Source of the DNA: CAYTCZ01 sp964436315
Lineage (GTDB): Bacteria; Actinomycetota; Thermoleophilia; Gaiellales; Gaiellaceae
Reading direction: 5' to 3'
NCBI GenBank assembly: GCA_964436315.1
Contig: CAYTCZ010000021.1
Location: forward strand, 1-38,853
Length of the DNA: 38,853 bases
Shown: one piece after another, positions 7,407 through 14,771 of the stretch
How positions within the stretch are numbered: position 1 is the first letter of the stretch
Layout of the letters: each line of letters opens with the position of its first letter
Position numbers and translations under genes: made by a program
The notes under the pieces: model-generated
What the model was told of the DNA's origin: nothing
What the model saw: only the letters and a program-made list of their open reading frames with translations
Database searches by the model: none

Positions 7407-8423
7407 TTAGGCTGATCCGACCTGGGCGACGTGCCTCTGTCGGAGTGTGGGTAGCACCTCCTGAGCGCATACCGGAGCCACGAGGCTCGGGTCGGGGCTC
7501 ATGTCCGCCCAGATGATGTGGTTACAGCCGGCTTCGATGAAGCTTTCGAAGCGGGCGACGACTCCTTCTCCGCTCGTCGCGATACAGAAGGCGTTCTCCA
7601 GCGCCTCGTCACGAACAAGAAGGGCACGCTCCTCGATCACCCGCGGATCTTGAATGTGGTGGTAGGCCTCGGGAATGAGAAGCCCGCCGTAGACGCGCGC
7701 CCCTTTGAACGCCGTCTCCCGATCTGGATGGAATGAGGTCGAGACCCAGGCGCACTTCATGAGTGTGTCTGGATCTTTGCCCGCCTCTCGTGCTCCTTCC
7801 TCGAACGCCGGGATGAGCGTGTCCCGGTGGAAGGACGGTGGAACACCGACGGCGACGTAGCCGTCGCTGTGGCGACCCGCGTTGCCCGCCATGATCGGGC
7901 CGTTCGCCGCACAGAGAAGCGGAATCGGCTCGCTCGGCTTCGTATAGAGGTGGAAGAAGCTCGAGAAATGCTTTCCCTTGTGGCGGAAGTAATCCTCGCT
8001 CGTCCAGGCGAGCTTGATCAGTTCCATCGCTTCAACGACGCGCTCGATCCGCTCGCGCAGAGAAGGCCAGACGCCGGTCGTGGTTTTCTCGTTCATCGCC
8101 TCGCCCGTGCCCACACACAGCGCGACGCGGCCCGGGAAAAGAAGTGCTTGTGTGGCGACCTCGATCGCGACGTCGATTGGATGCTGGCGAAGGCCGAGTG
8201 GCGGTATCACCATGCCACCGACGATCGCCTTCTCGGTGTGATGAAGGAAAGCGCCAAGCGTCGTGTAGATGCCCGACGTATGGCCGGAGGAGTGCTGCCA
8301 CGGGAGGGTGTGGTCGCCCTCCCAGATGTACTCGAAACCAGCTTCTTCCAGCGCTCCCACGCGCGCGACGTTGTCGCGGACGTCGTGACAGAGACACTCC
8401 GGCGAGATACCGAAGGTGACCAC
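7407..8423 (-). CDS. F420-dependent LLM-class oxidoreductase (FGD-like)
   Basis: A 338-residue TIM-barrel oxidoreductase of the luciferase-like family. The N-terminal MVTFGISPEC, the WEGDH block, GTGEAMNE near the middle and the CAANGPIMA / GRHSDGYV strands match the F420-dependent glucose-6-phosphate dehydrogenase group. These enzymes use coenzyme F420 rather than FMN, which is typical of Actinobacteria. The GTG at 8423 has AAAGGGGGT five bases upstream. A clear promoter lies just before it. The substrate may be a sugar phosphate, but the group also contains alcohol and hydroxy-acid dehydrogenases. Confidence 0.85.
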   Translation of the reverse strand: MVTFGISPECLCHDVRDNVARVGALEEAGFEYIWEGDHTLPWQHSSGHTSGIYTTLGAFLHHTEKAIVGGMVIPPLGLRQHPIDVAIEVATQALLFPGRVALCVGTGEAMNEKTTTGVWPSLRERIERVVEAMELIKLAWTSEDYFRHKGKHFSSFFHLYTKPSEPIPLLCAANGPIMAGNAGRHSDGYVAVGVPPSFHRDTLIPAFEEGAREAGKDPDTLMKCAWVSTSFHPDRETAFKGARVYGGLLIPEAYHHIQDPRVIEERALLVRDEALENAFCIATSGEGVVARFESFIEAGCNHIIWADMSPDPSLVAPVCAQEVLPTLRQRHVAQVGSA

Positions 8424-8448
8424 TGAAACCCCCTTTCGCGGAGCGACT

Positions 8449-8478
8449 CTTATACGACAGTTGGCCTCACGTCGTCAA
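8449..8478 (-). promoter_or_regulatory. sigma-70-type promoter for the LLM oxidoreductase
   Basis: On the minus strand, TTGACG (8478-8473) and TATAAG (8454-8449) are 18 bases apart. The predicted start of the transcript is about 20 bases before the GTG at 8423. Confidence 0.6.
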
Positions 8479-8623
8479 ACCCGACGCGAGAGAACCGTGA
8501 AGGACATGGATCGACCCTGTTCGTCCAGTGAACTCCTCGTCCGGCGATCCGTGATAGCCGGTGAGCGGGAGGATCGGCTAGGCTGGCGCCCGACCGAGTT
8601 CCGGCTGACTGAGGAGGAGGGCC

Positions 8624-8662
8624 ATGCCCGACGGCACCGCGCCTAGCGGAATGGGCTCTTAG
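8624..8662 (+). CDS. possible 12-residue leader peptide
   Basis: ATG at 8624 is preceded by GAGGAGGAGG with near-ideal spacing and encodes MPDGTAPSGMGS. Its TAG ends at 8662, so the next gene's GTG at 8663 follows with no gap. Such an arrangement would couple translation of the two. It could also be the displaced true N terminus of the next gene after a frameshift. Evidence is limited to the ribosome-binding site and the spacing. Confidence 0.3.
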   Translation: MPDGTAPSGMGS

Positions 8663-9064
8663 GTGATGATCGCGCGAGTCACTCAGCTGGAACTCGAGCG
8701 AGGCGCCGTTGTCGAGGGTGCACGTCTTCCCGAGGCTCTGCGCGTGGTGGCCTTGGAGGAGGTCGGAGAGCGCCTGCGGATCGAATGGCCGGGCCTCCGA
8801 ACAGGGCAGCACCCTCACCTGCTGCTCGATCGCGACCAGTTCGCCCAGATCACGGTCGTCTCGGCCGAGGAAGCCCATGACGGTGACTCTCTTCGCGTCC
8901 GTCTCGGTATCGAAGCCCAGCGGCTCGCGCTTGCGTACTTCGAGAAGTCCGTCCCCGAACGGCGCGAGCCCCTCAAGGCAACGGGCTACGACGCGCGCGA
9001 TGCGCTTCTTGTTTCCCTGGCCGCCAGTCGTTCTCTCGAGACGGGGAAGCCCGAGATCGTCTGA
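8663..9064 (+). CDS. short ORF resembling the N-terminal domain of SNF2-type helicases
   Basis: 133 residues from GTG (or ATG at 8666). Codon third positions are strongly G/C in this frame, unlike the long antisense frame, so the plus-strand reading is preferred. The stretch LELERGAVVEGARLPE, then PHLLLDRDQ, then DGDSLRVRLGIEAQRLALAY recalls the small domain before the helicase core in SNF2-like proteins of the kind found in defence systems. The conserved continuation into the helicase core is missing and the protein ends about 40 residues later. It may be a decayed remnant or an unrelated protein. It ends four bases before the M20 peptidase start, so they could be cotranscribed. Confidence 0.45.
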   Translation: MMIARVTQLELERGAVVEGARLPEALRVVALEEVGERLRIEWPGLRTGQHPHLLLDRDQFAQITVVSAEEAHDGDSLRVRLGIEAQRLALAYFEKSVPERREPLKATGYDARDALLVSLAASRSLETGKPEIV

Positions 9065-9068
9065 CTCC

Positions 9069-10397
9069 ATGCCGGACGCCCGCGATCGTGTCTTTACTCG
9101 GATCGAGGCGCTTCGAGAGGCGGCCGTCGAGCTGCTATCGGAGCTGGTCCAAACGAATAGCGTGAACCCGGAGTTCGCCGGAGTCGATCGGGCCGACGTA
9201 ATCGGCGGCGAGACTCGTTGCAACGAGATCCTGCGTGAGCGCTATGAGCAGGCCGGCCTCGAAACGCACTGGGTTGCCGAGGATCCGGAGCGAAGGAACC
9301 TCATCGGCGTCCGAAGCGGGTCGGGTGAAGGAAGGTCATTGATCTTGAACGGACACGTCGACACGGTGCCGCCGGTCGATCCAGAGAATTGGGTTAACGG
9401 GAGCCCATGGAATCCTGAGATCAGGAACGGTCAGCTCTACGGGATCGGCTCCACCGACATGAAGGGAGCCGATGTCGCGATGTGGCTCGTCGCCCAAGCG
9501 CTCCACGACGGCGCCGTCGAGCTCGATGGGGATCTCCAACTCCACTCGGTCGTCGGTGAAGAGACGATGCAGCACGAGCTCGGTACGACCGCATGCGTCC
9601 GAGCAGGTTTCACGGCCGACGCGGCGGTGGTCACAGAGCCCACCTCCGTGCCGAACCCCTTGACGGTCTCGCCTGTCGCGGCCGGAAACTGGTACTTCCG
9701 GATTTTCATCGATGGCCGCAGTACGCACTGTGGAAATCGAGCTGAGGCAATTCGTCCCAGTGGACGCGGGGACGAGATCGGTGTGAACGCCCTCGAGAAA
9801 GGCGTCAAGATCGTCCAGGCTCTGCAGGAACTCGAAGTGCAGTGGGGGACGACCAAGAAGCATCCGTACTTCATGCCGGGCTTCTTCACGCTCCTCCCGG
9901 GCGTCTTCTACTCGGATCCGGGCCTCGACATTCCGTTCTACTTCTCGAACCGCGCCGAGATCGCATACTGCTGTTGGTATCCGCCTGAGCTTGAGGCACA
10001 AGAGGTTGTCGACGAGATCGAGGACTACGTGGGCGCGGTCGCCCGTCTCGATCCCTGGCTTCGAGACCATCCGCCCGAGTTCAGGTGGATTAACAACTGG
10101 CCGCCGATGTCGACGCCCTGGGATCATCCGATCGTGCAAGCGATGGTCAGTGGGCATGAGATGGTCACGGGTGACGCCGTCCCCTCGCCGAGCCCTCAAC
10201 ACCCGGTGGCTTTCGCTGCAGCATCCGACGGGTCGTTCCTCGAGGACGAAGGCATCCCGAGCGTCGTCTACGGACCGGGGGAGCTTCGCGTTGCCCATTG
10301 CAAGGACGAGAAGATCAATCTCGACGAGATGATGACGGCGGCCAAGTCACTCGCCGCATGCGCAATGGAGTGGTGCAATGTCGCCGAGCGGGACTGA
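9069..10397 (+). CDS. M20-family metallopeptidase / amidohydrolase (ArgE/DapE type)
   Basis: A 442-residue dizinc hydrolase that cleaves amide bonds of N-acyl amino acids or small peptides. The family's landmarks are in order: NGHVDTVP (H96, D98), GSTDMKG (bridging D130), GEE (catalytic E164, metal E165), VTEP (E190), the lid-domain STHCG (H220) and the C-terminal AHCKDE histidine. The ATG at 9069 is the first sensible start; the longer frame upstream overlaps another gene. Family members include acetylornithine deacetylase, succinyl-diaminopimelate desuccinylase and carboxypeptidases. The rather long mid-domain (about residues 220-330) does not fix which one applies. Confidence 0.87.
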   Translation: MPDARDRVFTRIEALREAAVELLSELVQTNSVNPEFAGVDRADVIGGETRCNEILRERYEQAGLETHWVAEDPERRNLIGVRSGSGEGRSLILNGHVDTVPPVDPENWVNGSPWNPEIRNGQLYGIGSTDMKGADVAMWLVAQALHDGAVELDGDLQLHSVVGEETMQHELGTTACVRAGFTADAAVVTEPTSVPNPLTVSPVAAGNWYFRIFIDGRSTHCGNRAEAIRPSGRGDEIGVNALEKGVKIVQALQELEVQWGTTKKHPYFMPGFFTLLPGVFYSDPGLDIPFYFSNRAEIAYCCWYPPELEAQEVVDEIEDYVGAVARLDPWLRDHPPEFRWINNWPPMSTPWDHPIVQAMVSGHEMVTGDAVPSPSPQHPVAFAAASDGSFLEDEGIPSVVYGPGELRVAHCKDEKINLDEMMTAAKSLAACAMEWCNVAERD

Positions 10398-10524
10398 CCG
10401 GCTCGGGCGCGGCATCGGCCGGCGCAAGCTATGGGCCGCGATTCGCAACGCGTTGGCGGTGGAGGGAGTCGAGTGCCCGTTCCGTCTTCCCGGAAATCCC
10501 GAGCTCCTCTACAACGACCACTAA
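10378..10524 (+). pseudogene. possible truncated start of a ThDP-dependent enzyme
   Basis: ATG at 10378, inside the last codons of the peptidase gene, opens a 48-residue frame. It contains LWAAIRNALAVEGVECPF and then LPGNPELLYNDH, followed by TAA. A helix with EGV followed by F-x-x-PGN is how thiamine-diphosphate enzymes of the acetolactate synthase group begin. The rest of such a gene is absent, so if the resemblance is real this is a stub. The remaining bases to 10606 hold only a small hairpin (GCTGGC/GCCAGC at 10553-10567). Confidence 0.3.
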
Positions 10525-10606
10525 GACCATCCTTCGATCACGGCCGCTGCAAGCTGGCACAGCCAGCCGTGCGGCAACCCCGGGCGCAGCCTAATTGCCC
10601 ACCACT

Positions 10607-11680
10607 TCAGCCCGACGGTTTCAGCATCCGCTGCGGATTGTCGCTCAAGAGCCTCGTGAGATCGGCATCCCCGACGCCTACTTCCCGGAGCCGGTGTTCG
10701 AAATCGCGCAGGATGTGGCCGTAGCCAAATCCGCCGTACCGGATGAGCTGCGACTTCGTGAAGACGTCGTGAGAGAGGAGAAGTCGATCTCCGAATCCGT
10801 GCTCGAGGAGCCAAGCGACCGCCCTAGCTCTGGTCAGGTCGAGGGGTGTCCAGAAAGGAGGAGTCTGATCGGAGCCCGGCGCAAAGACTTCCTCACCGAC
10901 GGTGTCGTACTCGATGAAACAGCCGCGCTCAGCGAGCGATCTGTGGTAATCCATGGCCTCCAGGAAGTCCGCGTCGAGGTGGCCGAGGGCGATGTCGAGG
11001 TGTCCAAGAACAACGCGGGACGGGTCGACATCTTCCTGGTCGAGAATGTCCAGAACATCGTGACCGCGGCGTGCCGCAATGTGGACATGAATGGTGAGGG
11101 CAAGTCCGGTCTCCCGTTGAGCGCGGGCAGCCGCCCGCAATACTTTCTCCTCGCGTGGATGAAGGGGATGCCAGGTCCCGATCTCGCCGATGATTCCAGG
11201 TCGAACGCCAGTCTCTCCGACCCCATCGCTGATCTCGGCAATCAGGCGCTCGGCAATTGCCTCTGGGGGCTCGTCCTCAAGGCTCGCCGGATGGGCGATG
11301 TGGACGTAGTGGCCACAGCCCATGACCACGTGCAGACCGGTCAGGCGGGAGATTTCCTGCAGAGCGATCGGGTCGCGGCCGATATCCGGCGGCGTGACAT
11401 CGACGATTGTTCCGCCCCCGAGGTTTCGGAACTCCGAGGCCTCTTCGATCGCCAGCTCTAGATCTGAGAGGACGAGGTTGTCTCGGAGTCGAAACAGATT
11501 GCGGCGGAGGAGCCCGAGCTTATCGATCTCGACCGGACTCTCGCCGAGCGCTCGCTCACTGGTTTCCTCGGGCTGTCGGTAGTAGCACGTCGTATCGATG
11601 ACGAGGTGCTCATGGGGAAGGACGCAGCCAAGATCGGTGGCGGGTACCGAGCCCAGAACTGTCATCACGTTATCGAGCAT
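10607..11680 (-). CDS. phosphotriesterase-family metal-dependent hydrolase (PHP-like)
   Basis: A 357-residue amidohydrolase-superfamily TIM barrel. Metal ligands appear as HEH (H23, H25), a bridging carboxylate in GEIGTW (E166), HVH (H200), GHLD (H227) and SHD (D305). In the phosphotriesterase itself the bridge is a carboxylated lysine. Here it is glutamate, as in the E. coli Php homologue, which argues against paraoxonase-like activity and for lactone, ester or sugar-derived substrates. The C-terminal GGFGYGHILRDF block is also Php-like. It converges with the M20 peptidase. TAGAAG lies six bases before the ATG, so the mRNA may be leaderless. Confidence 0.85.
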   Translation of the reverse strand: MLDNVMTVLGSVPATDLGCVLPHEHLVIDTTCYYRQPEETSERALGESPVEIDKLGLLRRNLFRLRDNLVLSDLELAIEEASEFRNLGGGTIVDVTPPDIGRDPIALQEISRLTGLHVVMGCGHYVHIAHPASLEDEPPEAIAERLIAEISDGVGETGVRPGIIGEIGTWHPLHPREEKVLRAAARAQRETGLALTIHVHIAARRGHDVLDILDQEDVDPSRVVLGHLDIALGHLDADFLEAMDYHRSLAERGCFIEYDTVGEEVFAPGSDQTPPFWTPLDLTRARAVAWLLEHGFGDRLLLSHDVFTKSQLIRYGGFGYGHILRDFEHRLREVGVGDADLTRLLSDNPQRMLKPSG

Positions 11681-11686
11681 GCACGT

Positions 11687-11692
11687 CTTCTA
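11687..11692 (-). promoter_or_regulatory. putative -10 element (TAGAAG) for the phosphotriesterase-like gene
   Basis: TAGAAG reads on the minus strand from 11692 to 11687, leaving six bases to the ATG at 11680, which is the spacing of a leaderless start. No good -35 is seen. Confidence 0.35.
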
Positions 11693-11784
11693 TCAGCGCA
11701 CCGGCTTCGTTGTTGGAGTCAGCAAGTTACGGGAGCATGTCCCGCTCGTCGTGGAATTTCGTGGCGGCGGTCCCGGTGTGATGG

Positions 11785-12283
11785 TCAGGTGGTTAGGACA
11801 ATAGTGGCCTCCTCGGTCTGGGTGCGAGCTGCCTTGGGGTGACGGCCGTGCTCGTGGTCGCGTTTCTATGGCGACGACGAGGGTGGCCAGGTCGCGCTAG
11901 CCGATGATCATTCGAAACTGCCGTTTCGGCTTCGAGCATGCCGGCGACTGTCCAGCGCAGCGCCATCTCCCCGGGGCACCAGCGCGTCACGTTGCGCTCG
12001 GTGCGGCGGACAATCTCGAGCATCGACTCGCAGGGGTTCGTACTCTCGAGCGTGCGCTCGAGGTTGCCGGTGACGCCGAGCCGGCTGAGCGTCGGCGTCT
12101 CTTCCGTGCCCTCGCGCAGCGAGCCGACCGCGCCGGGAGGCTGCGGTCGAGCTCTGAGGCGAGCCGACGGAGCCGGTCGCGCGCGGCGTCGTCGTCTGCC
12201 GCCCAGGCCCGCCGCAGCCTGTGCTTCACCGCCGGCCGTTCGTGCCGAGACAGGTGGTGGACCACGTTGGGCTCCTTTAGGGT
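11785..12283 (-). pseudogene. IS256-type (mutator family) transposase, decayed 3' end
   Basis: Only the C-terminal part of the transposase survives, split over three frames. KEPNVVHHLSRHERPAV and RRAWAADD are in one frame. After a one-base deletion near 12135-12142, the next frame carries STNPCESM, EIVRRTERNV and MALRWTVAGM. After a second shift near 11915 come RQFRMIIG, a TAG at 11899-11897 where the family has Tyr, RDLATLVVAI, and a final TEEATIVLTT ending at the TGA at 11787-11785. The STNPCESM block precedes the catalytic Glu region of this group. Two frameshifts and a stop mean it cannot make transposase. Its 5' boundary coincides with the 3' end of the group II intron. Confidence 0.8.
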
Positions 12284-12347
12284 AGGCAGGAGGCGCCTGG
12301 CGCCGCGCGGCTTCAGCCGGTGGGCGCCGGTCTCGTCCCGCCCCCAT

Positions 12348-12381
12348 CGAAGCGTGCGCGAGGTTCTCCGCCTCACGGCTC
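12348..12381 (-). ncRNA. group II intron domain V (degenerate)
   Basis: Minus strand starts GAGCCGTGAGGC, has a GGAGAA loop region and CCTCGCGCAC on the return, like the 34-base catalytic hairpin of group II introns. The basal stem has at least one mismatch, unlike the cleaner copy at 31330. It lies 12 bases after the maturase stop. Confidence 0.65.
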
Positions 12382-12392
12382 TCCGACATCGC

Positions 12393-13056
12393 TCACCGCG
12401 CTGCATGCGCGGATTCGTAGCGGACGGTTTCGGCGAGGCGGATGAGCCCGAGCCGGGTGCGGGACTCGAGCAGTTTCGCCATCCCGTCGGTATCCGGTCT
12501 TGCCGTACTTCCGGGTGAGGAATTGCGACAGGCGCCAGAAGACGAAACGGTCGAGCACGTTGAGCTGCTGGGTTGAGTTGCCGTAGCGGAAGTAGGCGCC
12601 CCACCCGCGCAGGAAGCGGTTCACATCCTAGACAACCATGATCGCTGGCAGGCGGACGCGCCCAAGCGGGGTGAGTTCGCGGATCCGCCGCTTGGCCGCC
12701 GCCACCGCTTGCTGGCCTGGCCAGCAGGCGATGTACGGCCTGCCGCTTGTCCGGCTGCGCAGGCGAGCGAAATGGAAGCCGAGGAAGTCGAAGCCCTCGT
12801 CTCCCACCTCCAGGGTGACGATTCGGGTCTTCTGCTCGGAGAGCCGCAGGCCGAGCGCGGCCAACTCGGCGGCGAGCGCCGCCCGTGCCCGTTGCGCCTG
12901 GCCCGGCTTCCAGCAGCAGATCACGAGATCGTCGGCGTGGCGGGTGAAGTGCCCCATCCGCCAGTGCCGCTCCTTCCACGCCCGGTCGAGCGCGTGCAGG
13001 TAGACGTCGGCGAGCAGGGGCGAGATCACCCCGCCCTGCGGCGCTACCCGCCGAAC
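12393..13056 (-). pseudogene. group II intron reverse transcriptase/maturase, truncated and broken
   Basis: Reading from the high coordinate, APQGGVISPLL leads into DVYLHALDRAW, then RHADDLVI (the YADD catalytic box with Tyr to His), then GFDFLGFHFA and the maturase-domain signature NRFLRGWGAYFRYGNS. An in-frame TAG lies just before DVNRFLRGW (near 12630). A frameshift near 12480-12505 moves the end to another frame (MAKLLESRTRLGLIRL and AHAAR, then TGA at 12395-12393). About the last 220 residues remain of a protein normally over 400. It cannot be active. Confidence 0.85.
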
Positions 13057-13102
13057 CTCGGAATGGTGGACGAGATCGGAGAGGGTGAGGTGAGGGCTAC
13101 TG

Positions 13103-13540
13103 CCTGAACACCCCCTGCCAGCGGGCTCCGGCGTCGGCGCCTACGAAGCGGCCTTCGAGGGTGTGGTGGGTCCGGCGTTGAGCGCCTTCAAGCCCGAGCT
13201 GATCATCGTCCCGTCGGGGCTCGACGCCAACGCGCTCGACCCGCTCGCCCGGATGATGGTGCACAGCGAGTGGTTCCGTAACATGACACGCGTCCTGATG
13301 GATGTTGCGGACGACGTTTGCGAGGGCCGGATCGTCATGTGCCACGAAGGCGGCTACTCGACTGCGTATGTTCCCTTCTGCGGACTCGCGGGGAGCGAGG
13401 AGCTTTCGGGGATCTCGAACGGCGTCGAGGATCCGTACCTTGAAAACTTCGCGTCGCTCGGGGGTCAGGAACTCCAGCCTCATCAGGAAGAGGCCATCGC
13501 GACCGCCGAGCCGAACGTCGGCAGGCTCGCGGCAGTGTGA
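13103..13540 (+). pseudogene. class II histone-deacetylase-like / acetylpolyamine amidohydrolase, 5'-truncated
   Basis: The frame reads PLPAGSGVGAYEAAF, then FKPELIIVPSGLDANALDP (zinc-ligand Asp in the GLDA block), then HEGGYS and a C-terminal GQELQPHQ. This is the last third of the family. The N-terminal two thirds, including the catalytic His pair and first Asp, are missing because intron sequence starts immediately upstream. The lost part is not elsewhere in the window. No plausible promoter or start is left, although a GTG at 13163 is in frame. Its neighbour, the ATP-NAD kinase, starts about 60 bases on and may once have been in the same operon. Confidence 0.75.
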
Positions 13541-13600
13541 GGTGACCGCCGGGCACGACGGGCCAACCCTCGCCCCGGGTGCTCTGGCGAACAAGTGTGA

Positions 13601-14734
13601 TTGGCTGAGCAGCCTTTGAGAGCGCGACTAGGGCTAATTGTCAATCCAATTGCCGGCATCGGGGGCAGGCTGGCGCTCAAGGGGAGCGACTCCGCTGAAC
13701 TTGTTGCCGAAGTCCGTCGACAGGGCGCCGAGGCACTCGCCCCCGAGCGGGCAAGCCTCGCCCTCGAAGGCATGCGTCCATCGAGGGAAGCGATCGAACT
13801 GTTCACAGCCGCCGGTGAAATGGGCGAGGATGAGGCTCGGAGGCTCGGCTACGACCCGGTGGTGCTTGGCTCAGTAGCCCGCGGTGAAACCCGGGCCGCG
13901 GACACGCGTGCGGCCGCGGAGGCGATGGTGGAGCGCGCTGTCGATCTGCTGCTCTTCGCCGGCGGGGATGGAACTGCCGTCGACATCCTCGAATCGTCGG
14001 GACCCCGCGTGCCCGTCCTCGGAGTCCCCGCAGGCGTGAAGATGCACTCGGCCGTCTTTGCGCTCAACCCGCGACGGGCGGCGGAGCTATCGCTTCGGTT
14101 TCTGCAGAGCGAGTCGGTGGAGGTGAAGGAGGCTGAGGTGATGGATACCGATGAGGACGCGCTCCGAGGGAGCATCGTGTCTCCGCGCTTCCACGGCTAC
14201 CTCCGTGTCCCGGCGGAGCGCTTCTTCGTCCAGAGCGGGAAATCGAGGAGCGTGGTCGCCGACAGCGTCGCTCAGATGGCGATCGCACATCACCTCGTCG
14301 GGCGGGTGCTGCCAGGTCGGCCATGCCTGCTCGGGCCGGGGACGACGACGAGGGCCGTGACGGATCTGCTGGGTCTCCGAAAGACGCTCATGGGCGTCGA
14401 CGTCGTGCACGAGGGGAGTCTCGTCGCGGCGGACGCCGACGAGCGTGCACTTCTGGAAATCGCCGCTGAAGGAGAGGTCAGGATCGTTGTCTCCCCGGTC
14501 GGCGGCCAGGGGTTCGTCTTCGGCCGTGGCAACCAGCAGATCAGCGCTCGGGTACTCCGGCAGGTGGGAGAGGAGAACGTCGTGGTCGTAGCGACGGAGT
14601 CGAAACTCGTCGCGCTCGAGGGTCGCCCGCTCCTCGTCGACACAGGCGACGACGAAGTCGATGCGATGCTCAGCGGCTACACGCGCGTCGTCACGGGCCA
14701 CGGGCGCGAGGTCGTGTACCGCGTCGGCAACTAG
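13601..14734 (+). CDS. ATP-NAD kinase family protein (AcoX-like)
   Basis: A 377-residue protein of the NAD kinase / diacylglycerol-kinase-like fold. The N-terminal LGLIVNPIAGIGG and the nucleotide-binding FAGGDGTA (GGDGT at 121-125) are diagnostic. The C-terminal half contains PGTTTRAVTDLLG and SPVGGQGFVFGRGN, as in AcoX-type relatives often found near acetoin-metabolism genes. The activity of these relatives is less well known than that of true NAD kinases. The start is TTG at 13601, or TTG at 13616; an upstream GTG is cut off by a stop. It converges with the CxxC protein gene. Confidence 0.82.
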   Translation: MAEQPLRARLGLIVNPIAGIGGRLALKGSDSAELVAEVRRQGAEALAPERASLALEGMRPSREAIELFTAAGEMGEDEARRLGYDPVVLGSVARGETRAADTRAAAEAMVERAVDLLLFAGGDGTAVDILESSGPRVPVLGVPAGVKMHSAVFALNPRRAAELSLRFLQSESVEVKEAEVMDTDEDALRGSIVSPRFHGYLRVPAERFFVQSGKSRSVVADSVAQMAIAHHLVGRVLPGRPCLLGPGTTTRAVTDLLGLRKTLMGVDVVHEGSLVAADADERALLEIAAEGEVRIVVSPVGGQGFVFGRGNQQISARVLRQVGEENVVVVATESKLVALEGRPLLVDTGDDEVDAMLSGYTRVVTGHGREVVYRVGN

Positions 14735-14771
14735 CGCCTGGTCTGGCCACCTGGGCGAGGCGCCTCGGTGA

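Larger units (their letters stand above)
12284..13092 (-). mobile_element. group II intron, 3' half only
   Basis: The segment carries the C-terminal part of a maturase ORF, then a domain V hairpin, then a GC-rich domain VI-like stem. The end (CCTGCCTACC on the minus strand) abuts transposase codons, so the intron seems to have landed inside the IS256-type gene. The 5' half (domains I-III and the RT N terminus) is missing. At about 13060-13100 intron sequence gives way to a plus-strand histone-deacetylase-like fragment. Confidence 0.75.

Noticed and set aside
7407..8426. Plus-strand frames (up to 199 codons) within the LLM oxidoreductase
   Set aside because: The minus-strand gene has full family motifs, a ribosome-binding site and a promoter.
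8450..9223. 257-codon minus-strand frame over the peptidase 5' region
   Set aside because: The plus-strand frames have better G/C third-position use and the M20 start is well supported.
12393..13056. Reverse transcriptase as part of a diversity-generating retroelement or retron
   Set aside because: The maturase signature and adjoining domain V identify a group II intron; no template/variable repeat pair was seen.
14756..14767. CGAGGCGCCTCG palindrome between convergent genes as a terminator
   Set aside because: A perfect palindrome with no loop or T tract; too short to support a call.
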